Assembly: GCA_013076295.1 (NCBI GenBank) | Contig: RQOL01000616.1 | Coordinates: 2,170,001-2,234,000 of the forward strand | Direction of reading: 5' to 3' | Source: Sanderia malayensis | Lineage: Eukaryota > Cnidaria > Scyphozoa > Semaeostomeae > Pelagiidae | Length of the DNA: 64,000 nt | In this document: positions 35,201 through 47,200 of the stretch, piece after piece | Layout: each line of letters starts with the position of its first letter | How positions within the stretch are numbered: the first letter of the stretch is position 1 | Notes under the pieces: generated by a model | The model's database searches: none | Told to the model about the DNA's origin: nothing | Seen by the model: only the letters and a program-made list of their open reading frames with translations | Position numbers and translations under genes: made by a program

Positions 35201-38200
35201 TACGGGAAGAGTGTGAAAGGGCGTGTGCAGCTTAAACTCGGCGTTATTAACGACAGAAGCGAAACGATTCATGTTGACAATACGTTTGATACAGTAAGTA
35301 ATAAATCTGCTTCACTCGTTATAACTTATACCATCAATAGCCTTCTACAAGGTTTCCCTAGTTGGTATCAATGCATTAATGTAGTAAATAATATTATTAG
35401 TATTTTTATTGTCGGTATTAATGCATAAATGCAGTATATATTTCCGGATAACTGGAATGGCAAAGAAATTTTGAAAAATATCGAATTTATATTGTCTCAT
35501 AGCTTGACAAAAATGGAGAAGCTATATTCCGCATATCGACATCCACCATTAAGCAATTAAAGGAGGATATTTGGTTCCCAGATGACGACCGTTTGAACAT
35601 AGTTGCAAGCGTTACGGAAAGAGCCAGTGGCCAAGTTGAATCATCAACCGACACATCAATTCATTTCTCCACAACACCTTACAGAATCACGTTCAAACGA
35701 AGCATGTTGCACTTTAAACCTGGGCTCCCATTCGAGGCACAGGTAAGCACAGTCTATATCTCTACAAGCCTGTTTTGTGGTTACCCACTCATCAGGAGAT
35801 ATACAAATATTGATAAGATTTGTATAAATCCTGATGAGTGGGTAATGATAGATCGATCTACTTTAATGTATTGAGCACTCTCACACGGGAAGCCGAAACG
35901 CAGACTTCGTACTGAACTACATATATACATGAACGTAACCAAGAGTTTTAAAAGGATGCAGAGCAATCATTTACCTAACGCTGATAGTCAAATGATAAAA
36001 GAGCACTTGAGTGAGTGCAATAATGAAATGAAAACTGTTGCAAAAAGGGAGCCGTGGCTCCCCTGGCTACGTCTCTGGCCGGTTTCCGCCGCGTTCCCGC
36101 GCTAAATCTTGCAAATTGGAAACGTTCGAAATTCGATGCTCGTGACGATACGCCTGCATATATCGTTCATTTATCTTATGCATGCGTCTGATACGTTCAA
36201 GTTACTGCGCAGCTAAACTGCGTTGGTGCACGTATACGAAAAAGCGCCAATAGTTCCATTTACAACAACAGTAACTACCATTATGGGTTTCTTCCAGGTT
36301 GACATTAAATATCCGAGCAAGAGACCGACAGTGAAGACCATGATACGAGTATCCGGTACTTCGTTTGATGACAAAAATAAACCGACCGACTTGACCGCAT
36401 ACGGTGATGAAGGCTTGGAAGCTATAACCGATGAAAATGGCAGGACAAAAATAACTGTTGATGTACCAGCAGATGCCGTGTCTATTACTATCAAGGTTAG
36501 TTTTGTTAGGGAGATATAGCTAATGCCTCGTCTAAGTTGCTTGCCTTGCTTCCCGCAGCTTTCCAGCAAATGTGGCTTTAACGGCTCGGTATTACTTTTA
36601 ATCACGTTTTCCTGCACAGGCTAAGCTAGCAGCAAGTGAAAAAATAGCAGATAAATTCAACAAGGAGGCAATTTTCAAAGCTTCGCCTTATCAATCATCA
36701 AGCAAGAGTTATGCATTGGTAAGAAGTCCAGAAGTCATGCCACAGGTAACTACTCTTGTTATTATAGTCTCTCCTCCTTAAAGCTTGATGTAGCTCATTT
36801 CTAAGCTATTCTAAGTGCATTATTTCCAGGGGGTAATTATATTTTTTTATTACCAAGCTCTTTAAAATGCAAGCTAAAATTATTGCATTTTACTTGGTAG
36901 CTAGATTCACCCCTGGATAGTTGCTAAGCATTATTGATAAGACATTGGTGCTCCAGGTATAGACGGGGGATAAAGATGGGTTATTTGCAGTGATTAGAAA
37001 TTGGTGTTGCAATTTGTGTTATTCACTTCTTTTAGGTTGGCAGAGTTACTGAAATTGAAGTGTTTATAATTTCAAGTAAAGCTGTCCAAGAATTTCATTA
37101 CATGGTAAGTGCTGTATTTTTTTATTATTTTAGCTTAATTATTCACTCGTACCGCAGAGAATCGCAAGAACAAGCCATTGCGTTATGCTTTGAATCATCA
37201 TCATCATCATAATAATATTCATCACAATCATAATTTACAACATAGTCATCTTCATCATCATCATAATTTACAACATAATTGTTAGGTAAATTACGTAAAT
37301 ATATCAATGATGTTATACATAAATTAAAAACAGTTAATTACGATATTGTGGGCGGTGTAGGAAACGCATTTGCAAGGAACCAAGTGCGAGCGGAGGGGCA
37401 GGGACGCTGTCCCTGACTCGGAATTTACGGACGCTGTCCGTTTTGTTTTGACATATTTTGCGATGGGGTACGCGAGGCCCCTGGCTTTTTATAAGGTACG
37501 CGAGGCCTTGCCATTAATTTGTACGGGGTACGCGAGGCCCCGATTCGAAACCATAACGAGGTACGCGAGGCCTCGTTGAGCCTAATACTTTACTGATTTG
37601 TATCAGTATAGGTTATTGATGTGCTATTCCGAGTTTTTGTGATATGAAGTGTTTGCACTTTTGCCCACAAATTGCGTCCAGCGATTGCCCATAAAAACGA
37701 GTATAGAGAAATGCGTGAAATTAGACGTGCAATTGTATCCAATTGTACTGAGCAAATTATGGCCCATATCATTTGGTTATCGAGATCACGTGCAGTGTCC
37801 AGCTGAAGCAGCCCGGAAATGTGAAAGTGATCAAAGAATATATATTGTCGACAGAAATCTTGCAAGTTGCAAGTAAAAACGTGTTGTAAATGAAAGTCTC
37901 TCACTGCGGCCAGAAACATTGTTATTGTGTCATGTGAGACAGTCGGGGCCATGTGAGTAGCAAAATAACATAGAGTAATTCCGTCGGCGGACAAAATACC
38001 CTAAAATCCATGAGCTTTGAACGCTTAGCAAAAGTAAGGAACTGCTTGACCCCCGTGCGGTGTGAGTCTTGTGTATTTTGGGCGAGTGAAAAACTTGAAA
38101 ATGGTGTAACAAAGGCGTCAAAGGTGCGAAATTTCCTCCGGGAGTTGTTGAGGCAGGGGGTCGGCCCATGGCGCCAATGGTCGGAAACAATCGACCTGGA

Positions 38201-41200
38201 AACGTGAGAGAGAATCAGCTATTTCGTTGTTTGCTCCCGGGATGTGTTTAGCAAAAAATAGAAATTATATTGCATAGTGAGAAGCGTTAGGTGATGGACC
38301 AGAGCCATCACTTTGGGGAAGGGGAACGTTTTGAGTTAATGATATAAACAACAGACTCGTTATCGCATTAAAATAAATCCTTTTCGTAAACCAGCGTGGT
38401 GCACAAATAAGGCAGGCCATAACAATAGCATACAACTCTAGCCACGCGATGGAAATGCCTGTTTCTTGAAGGCTGACCTTACAAATTTTGTCAAACGGGG
38501 AATCAGGATTTTTAGGTTCGATAATCAAGAAATCGTCTAGGAAGTGTGTCACGTAGGAAATTACACACTTATGTTCCAGTATCCAGTGAATCGCGGTAGC
38601 ATATTGATTGAAGAGAAAAGGACCGCCGCGTAGGCCAATAAGCAAGAATTTTTCGAAATAGAAACCCCCGTTCCAGTTCATACCCAATAATTCCCAGTCG
38701 TTTGGATGGACTTGAATTAGACGAAAGGCAGATTCGATGTCTGTTTTGGCCATAAATGAACCAAGCCCGAGACGTTGAGGCTCTGCAATTGCTTCATCGA
38801 TTATTACATATTTTAAAGAATGCGAGTCCTTGTCAAGGAAAGAATTGATCGAATTCGGATAAGACAAATGAAAAATTGTGCGGAATTTTTCGGAACAGTT
38901 TGCCGGAACTACCCCCAGGGGGGAAACTTGCAGGTTTGGAAACGGCGGCTCTGAAAAAGGGGCCCACTGGGCGCTCTAAGGAGACCTCTTTGTTAAGATT
39001 TTCGGTAATTTTGTCCGGGTGAAGTGAAGCAGTGGGTGGATTCGGAGAACGCCTGGGTATTCTAGGGCTGTGGTCGCTAATTGAAACACCCTCCCGTAGT
39101 CCGGTACACAGGTCAGAAGCGAAAAACAAAAAAACAAAAAAACAAAAAAAAACAAAAAAAAAAACAATCAGGATGGGTGTCTAAAGCGAGTTCTAGATGA
39201 ACGACATCAATTCTACTCAACGGTTTTAAACTACGAGATAACGAAGTAGTAATGTTTTCCAGAGCCGGGGTTGATGACGAGGGTGCATCTGTTTCCAGCA
39301 TGCTTTCCCCCACAGCCCGGTCTGTTGCATACATGTTTAAATCGGCAGGTAGCCTCTTTACAAAAGCGTTCGATATTAAACCTGCGGCATACGTCGTCCC
39401 TTTTTGCCGCAAGGGATTTACTGTTAAAGGGTTCTTTGTTAAAAATACAATCCTCTTGATCTTGTGGGCCGGCTGTAAACGTCATCAACCAGAATTGTTG
39501 GTCGATCCTTCCCCAGTACATCGTGCTTAACAATCTTCAAGTCGTTATCATCCCCCATTCAAATGGAAAACTTGTGGTGCCGGGGGAGATAATTTCTGGA
39601 GGTTCTGAGTGACTAATTTTTGATAATTCAAAAAACTCACCGCTCTGGATTTGTCTGACGAGGCTGTTGGAAACCTCCGGCGAGAAGGCATTGATGGTGT
39701 ACGTGGCCGGCATCATCGGTGGGGCTGAACTGCTTGGAAGATGCAACGTTTCGAGTGAAACTGGCTGCGGCGTATTGGCTGGTCTATCCGTCTGTGGAGG
39801 CTTGTTGGCGGTCATCAGTTCGCGGACGATGGTAGCCAGAGAGCCTTCTATTGCCGTGTTGGCTTCGGTTGCAACACTGGGCCATGAACTAGCAGTAGTC
39901 GCCGCTGTAGAAGGTCGCGTACTTCTCCGTATGCCTTGTTTAATTGACTTGCTTTTAGCCATCTCACCTAGCTTTCGTTCAAATTAAATTTTTGTTTCCT
40001 TGATTTGCTTGGCAACTATGTATATGTTGCTTTGTTTGTAAATTGTTGCCCTTTGAGGGCTTTGCATTGTCTTATAAAGGGAGTATTTTGCGTGGTGATT
40101 CGCTTAATTTGATTGGCTTGTCGCTGGTTAGCTTGCTGTGTTGGGAGCTCTGATTGGTTTATTGTGCTTGTCACTTTCATCAAGCTGAGATTAGATACAG
40201 GCAGCATCGCTATGCGTGATATTTTCGATTGGTGCCAGATTAAAATACCTTGCCTGTGTCAAGTAATCAACGCACCCTTGGTGCGGCCCTGTTAATTTTG
40301 GTTGTTGATTAGCATCAAAAAAGAGTCACGCAATATGAGAAATCCGTGCCTAATTAACTAAAGTTAATAAATTTCATGTATTAACTAACATTAATTCAAC
40401 GTTTATGATTTTACGTTATTAAATTGCCAGTAATGATTTTTATGACATTTTACCTTGTTTTGTTAATGTTCTTTCACAATTTAGACCATAACAAGCTTTA
40501 TTAAATAGTTTTTTCATTGAGAAACATCCGTCTTGGAGACTTAATGAGCAAGGACTAAATCTGGGACAAGTGATGAGATTTGGGCAAAAATGTCTAATTC
40601 TGTTGTTGCATTTTAAAGGTTATTTCAAGAGGAAAAATCTTGTTAAGTAAGGTTCATGCAGGCCCGGGTGCTATAACTGCCGTGCGGTTCAAAGTCACGC
40701 CAGAAATGTGTCCGGTCATGAGAGTCGTTGTTTATTATACGATTGAAAACAATGGAAAGACCGAAGTCATTTCTGATTTTGCTCTTGTTGATGTGAAAGA
40801 CGAGTTCAAGAACAAGGTAATGTTTACGTTTAGCCAATCTATGATTTCAAATTACAGAGAATATTTCTAGCTTTTGCAATACATCGAAAATGACTTGACA
40901 GGTGGGTGTAATCGGTTTTTCTCTGCAGTTGGCAATTACGATTGCTGCATACAGTGGAGTGCTGCAGATTTTGATAACATTTTCGATGAATTGTCCGCTT
41001 TGTTACTGATCACAATCAATATAGCTCCAGCCGAGATGTTTCCATTTTTACTCCCCGTCAGTGTGCCATTGCTCTGATATGTTTGACAGACTGAGAAGGA
41101 CAGAGCTACATATTTTGTCTGGAGCTAGTGTATTCACTGAGCTAACTACACGTTTTTTGCAAGAACGTGCTTCATACAACACTTAACTTACGAACTTAAA

Positions 41201-44200
41201 TACCTATTTGCGGCTTAAATATCATTCTAAGAGGCTCTAAAGCGATACTAAGCGCAAGGCCTCCTGCAAGTGAACCGGTTAGAAGATATCTTACTTTAAC
41301 CCCCCCCCCTGGTTGCCCCATACTACCGTCTTAACTGTACTGTAATATCTATCTCTGATTCTCCCAGGTGACTATCGAAACAGCGAAGAGGGAAGAACGA
41401 CCAGGCTCGAATACTATAGTGACCATCAGAGGCACACCGCATTCGCATGCTGCTATTTTGGCTGTTGATAAAAGTATATACATACTTCGCGATGCGCACA
41501 AGCTTACATCTGAAGTGGTAAGATTGTTTTGAGTTTCTTACCTCTGGTTCATGTTATAATGAAACACCTTGAGTGCTGCCCTTCACATTTACTGCCGTAT
41601 CAAAGCTTGAGGCTATTTTTATAGAGTTTGGTTAGCTAAATCTAATTTGTTGTTTAGGTTGGGAACATTGGAGCAAATAACAAATAACACGTTTCTCTAA
41701 CATATACACAGTTGAAGGAGACATGACTGTAATTTTCTAGTGGAGCCTCGATAACTGATTGCTTTTTTGTTTCAGGTGTTCAGGGGTTTGAAGCGATTTG
41801 ATCTTGGTTGTGGGTTCGGTGGAGGTAAAAACGCTGAAGATGTTTTCAAGGTGAACACACTCGATTGAAATGATTGTGTTGATTTAAAATCAATCTAGTC
41901 AGTGATAATGTAATCATTCACCAGGACAAGCGTTTATTGGTGGAACAGTTATCGCACTGATTATTCCGATTACTTATCAATTACTCTCCTCCCATTTCAA
42001 ATTTATCACAAATTATTATCGATCTCATTAATGCTTTATCAATCAATTGGTGATCACTATTTGATTTGCGTATCGTTTCGTTCTAGAATTCTGGTATAAC
42101 AACAATAACAAATGCAAATCTGAAAACCGAAACACGTAAAGGTGACATTTCTTTATGACCAAGACATTTACAGCAACTGATCCAAGGTTCAGATCAACCG
42201 TAACGTTAATCTGAACATTGGGGATGTTTGATTAGCTAAGCAGTCTTATGAACCATGTTTGATACAGTTGTAAAAAAAATTATAATGTTAACAACTGCTT
42301 TAGTCTTACGCATCTTTTAATGTCTCCCCTTTTAGGTTATGACTGTGGCTCCGATGTATCATCCAGAAAACGTCGATCGGTAGAAGGTATGAAACTTACC
42401 CCCGGCTTATGCTTACTTAGTCGTCTCGACCCAGTCATATCTAGTGATATTGACGGGGGCATAATTTTTTAATAAATATGGCATATCCTAGTATGGTACT
42501 AAGTATGGGTCTGGAACCACACTTGTGGTTGAAATTACTCATGTCAGCAATAGATATATACTCTAGGATTGCTTGTCCCTTTTCTTCTAATTATCGGCTT
42601 GGAATTTTGTGCTCCACGTCTCAAAAATTGCTTAATCGCAAGACACAGGCAATCTCGAAATAATTACAGGAACTAAATGCTGTGAGGATGGAAAGAAGGG
42701 AAGAACAAAGGCGAAATCGTGCAAACTGCAAGCTGAATCGATCGGAGATGATACTTGCAAGAAAATATTCATAAGATGTTGCAAAGGAGAAAGTAAATGT
42801 GAGAATACTTGTCTCTATTTTTAATTTGTAATTTAAAGTCATAATTACATATTCGATTCTGAGAGATCTTGTGTATTGATTGTGAATTCGTTTCATTGCA
42901 AAGTTGTTGGAAGATCTTTTGCATTGGAAGAGGAAGAAGACGAAATATTCGAAGATGACAGAAAGGTACAGTTCCGTAGCAATTTCCCAGAAACATGGCT
43001 GTTTGGTGATGTTGAGATCGGGTACGTTTACTATCAATTACAATAATCCCTTCGTCAACTAGATATTGATTAAATTGCATTAGAGGAAGAGATTGTATGA
43101 GTTGTTACTTTTTGCATGGACAGAGCATCTGGTGTAGCTACAAAGAGTTTCAAAGTGCCAGATACAATAACGACATGGGTTATGCAGGCATTTGCAACGA
43201 GCACAGTCACAGGGCTTGGTGTTGCCACGCCTTATTCAATGACTGCGTTTAAGAACTTCTTTGTTCAGCTCAACCTACCCTACTCCATCATACGCAATGA
43301 GCAAGTGATGTTGTCAGCTTCTGTCTTCAATTTTGGAAATTCAAGGTCTTTGGTAAGATAAAAAATTTCTTACAGAAGTCTCTATTTTTATATTATGTAA
43401 ATATTAAAGTCGAATGCTTGCTTTAGTTTAATAGAATTCTTACACTTTTTTTATTTTTCACTGAGGTTCCACTAGTTATTTTAGTACTCTGCAATTTAAT
43501 TTATGGTGAAATCAAGGACTCTTGTTGATATTTATATTGTTGTCCATGTATTCTTATGTTGCAACCCGGCTATAAAGCTTATTGTCAATTGATTTTCTGT
43601 AGTATGTTATTCTAATGCCGGGGGTTAAGTGGAGGGTTTTTGTTTATGAGATTGTTAACAGATATTTTTACCTTGTAGACACGAGTGTACATGAAGGGTG
43701 AAGAAGGTCTTTGTTATGACGCGCGGGAAAAACGCAGATCAGCTCCGCAGATGCTGAGAGTCGCAGCAAACGACGCGGTCACGTTCAAGTTTCCCATGAT
43801 ACCATTGGAGCTTGGAGAAAAAAATGTGACAGTGATTGCTTATACCGCTAGTGGTGGCGACGCTGTAACGAGGCAAATTCTAATCGAGGTTTGTGTAAAG
43901 TTATTATTGATAAATTGATTTGCACTGACGTGGATTAGGAACCATTTGAGCCTCGCTCTGGTCATAAGCTAATTGCAGTATTCTTCATGCGTTATTCTTA
44001 TCATTCTAAAGTCACTCTGCTTACCATGGTATAGAGCAGTACATATTTGCTAAAATATATATTTCACGACATTCTTATGTCTTAATTTATGCATAGAGTG
44101 GTGTGACGATCATCAGCCTTTGCTAATAAGGACTGAATATTTAAAAAATATTGTTATTTTAAGATCTTAATACATCTTTATTCTAGCCCGAAGGAATCGA

Positions 44201-47200
44201 ACAAGTGAAAACACTATCAGAATTCATTGACCCATCGTCCATAGCAGGTTCAAAAACGCAAGAGATAACACTGGATACAAGTCTCCCGGTTGATGCTATT
44301 CCGGGCTCTGAAAGTGCGACATTTTTCATCAGCGGTGACCTGCTAGGCCCAATCGTAACAAAACTATTATCGAGTGTCCAGAAAGCACTTCGCAATCCTA
44401 CCGAAGTTTATCAAGTCAGCTCAACAGAAACATACACTGTCACCGTGCCACAGACATACTCATATACGTACACGGAAACCTACACACAATACTACCGTGT
44501 CACGACACCATCATGCACGTGTAATATCAATAACGGTGGTTGCTTGAGATCTCGCTCTTCACAGCGGCAAAAGGTTGCCACAGGGACACGACAAGTTCAA
44601 CGTACACGCACACGAACGGTGTGGAAGAAACGCGAACGATTCGTGGTTAAGAGTATGGCTCCTAACGTGTACGTGTTGCAATACTTGAAGCGCACGAACC
44701 AATTGACAGATGCAATCAAGAAACAAGCAGAGCACTTTATCACGGAAAGTAAGCTGTTTTAACACGTTTAATAAGCCAAGCTGGTAATTTGTTTATAATG
44801 ATTGAATGTTGGTGACCTGAAGACTAATGTGATTGCTATTGTCTTGTAGGTTACCGGCACCTCGTGGCTCACAGAACAAAAGATGGTGCATTTAATATGT
44901 GGGGCAATACTGAGGCAGGCACTTTATGGTAAAAATTCTGGAATCATTCTACACCGATCTAGAATCATCTTTATCCATCCATATTACTCTACAGTAAAAT
45001 CCCGATAACTCGAACCTTCAAGGGACGGACGAAAATGGTTTGGATGCTCGAGTTATGGAGGGTTAGAAAGTACTAGCAAAGCTTTCAAGGGGAGTACACA
45101 TTGGTTCGAGTTATCGCAGGTTCGAGTTATAGGCGGTTCGAGTTATCGAGATTTTACTGTATGTGCCCACTCAGGTTAATTTATTGTAATCTTGGTGTTA
45201 TTTCTGGTAATCCTTCAATGAACGTAGGTTTATGGTCCCAATGCGACTGGTGCATGTTAATCTATATTCATTTTACCCGATTTCTCCTATTTAGGTTGAC
45301 AGCATTTGTGGCAAATAACTTACAAGATGCGCGCAAGTTTGTAACTATTGATCCTTCCGTCATTTGCGATGCGATAAATTATTTGTTAAGTGTACAAAAA
45401 GAGAGTGGTGCATTCTTGGAAGAGGGGCAAAGTTTTGCAAAGGGAATGATGGTAAGCTTAACGTTTTCTTTTTTTATTCTTGGAAATGCTGTAAAAGAAG
45501 ATTTTAAGCTTTCCACGCATGGTACATTTGTATATTCTAATGAATTAATATTGTTTCGTTGTTGCTTTTTTACAGGGTGGAACAAATGGAGATCCAGCAA
45601 TGACAGCCTTTGTGTTGATATCCGTCTTCAATGTCGAATGCTTTAAAATGTCCATGGTATGAAAATTGTGTCCTGTCCCGTCACCGATCTCCGCTTAAAC
45701 GTGTCACTTCTTTACTATCTCGTACCTCTCGCAATGCTTAACTTTCAGTTGAACTTTAACAACTGGTTTCTTGTCGTTTGTAGAAAATATACACAGCTAC
45801 GGAAAAGGCCCAGAAGTATCTGGAGCAGAAATTGCCGACCATGAAACGCGTATATGATGTTGCCATTACCACTTATTCATTGGCACTTGCGAACAGCCAA
45901 CAGGCAACTAATGCTTTGGCAAAACTCGAAAAAATGGCATCGCAAGATAAAGGTGATTGTTGATATTTATTATGACGATGATGAACTCTCAATTTAACAA
46001 AATACTTTTTTATGTTATGAGAGTCACCTGTTTTACAAGATACGCGTGTGATTCTTCTGATGGTCTGTTTAAGTAAAATTATCCTCCCTTGAGTCAAGTG
46101 AATAGGGTAGGGAACTTCTGTTCGAGTTCGCTAAGGTTTTGAAACAGTAGCCAGGAGTTGCGAAGGAAGCGGAGTGTAGCATGTTTGCGTGAACAGAAAG
46201 CAAAAATGAAGTGCCGTTTGAAGGGAGTGGAAAATTCACGCCGTTCCCCCTCTGAAATCCGAAGCGAAATGAAAACGTTATCGTGTGAACAGGGCCTAAA
46301 TCCTGAATTCCTTCATCGTAAAATTCAAACCTCAATTGCGTCACACATTTCCAATAACATAAAGTGTTATGTTGTTTCTTTATGGATGCTATGCTTGTTG
46401 ATTATACTTATGATTATGTCTTAGTTGCGTGTGTAACTATAATAGTTGAAGCGGGTCAAGCCCAAATCAATTACATAACTGTTTATTTAAAATATACTTA
46501 TGATTGTCTTTGTGATTTATTTGCAGAGAAAGGTACAGTGTTTTGGAAGGAAGATAGCGAGTCTCTATCAGTGGAAGCCACATCGTATGCTCTATTGGCA
46601 TTGCTATATAAGAAGAAACTATCATACAGTAAATCCATTATCAAATGGCTTACGCAGCACAGGAATGCTGAGGGTGGATTCTCATCCGGCCAGGTGACAA
46701 TTTTCTCTATTTCTATGATTATAGGAATATGTGGTCCACTGATATAGGAAGAGACAATTTGCATTGACTTTATCTTTAAAACGCGGATCCCGGAATGGAT
46801 TGGAATATGGAACGGATTCAACCAAGAGGAATATGGAGCCATTGCACAAAGCGGAATGTGGAACAGGTTGCACAAAGTTGAATATGAAACGGAATGCACA
46901 GAGCGGAACGTGGAATGGATTGTAGAACATTCTTTCTCGGGCTTTGTTACGGCAATCACATTATAATAATAATGTGCATTTATGATATGATGTCTGAAGA
47001 GCTTCAATTAGGGAATATAGACTGTAAACAGTTTTGTGTTGGTACGAGGGTCTTACTTAGAAAGAGACGAGTTGTTTTGATCTTTTTTTCTTTGTCAACA
47101 GGACACTGTTATGGGACTAAAGGCGTTATCTGCATACGCTTCAATTCAGCCGGAGCTTAATCTGCAAGTTACAATAAAGTCAACAGCTGATTCGTCATTT

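Larger units (their letters stand above)
37400..39987 (-). mobile_element. Decayed DIRS-like tyrosine-recombinase retroelement in C3-like intron 15
   Basis: On the minus strand the order is gag-like (39962 to about 39231), reverse transcriptase (about 39129-38450), RNase H-like (about 38450-38265) and a tyrosine recombinase N-terminal segment (about 37994-37700). That order and the RT type are characteristic of DIRS elements, which lack an LTR integrase. Several frameshifts and a deletion between RT and RNase H show it is dead. An (A)nC tract at about 39124-39166 interrupts the gag/RT boundary. Limits of the element are approximate. Confidence 0.78.

Noticed and set aside
41776..41850. GCGFGGG as a thioester motif
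   Set aside because: It lies in exon 18, before the anaphylatoxin, and lacks the Glu-Gln pair; the TED starts much later.
42769..43080. Minus-strand frames over the anaphylatoxin exons
   Set aside because: They are shadows of the C3-like exons 21-22.
44397..44650. Reading the exon 25 insert as an unspliced intron
   Set aside because: The whole 255 bases are open in frame, no good donor-acceptor pair exists, and removal would still leave no GCGEQ.
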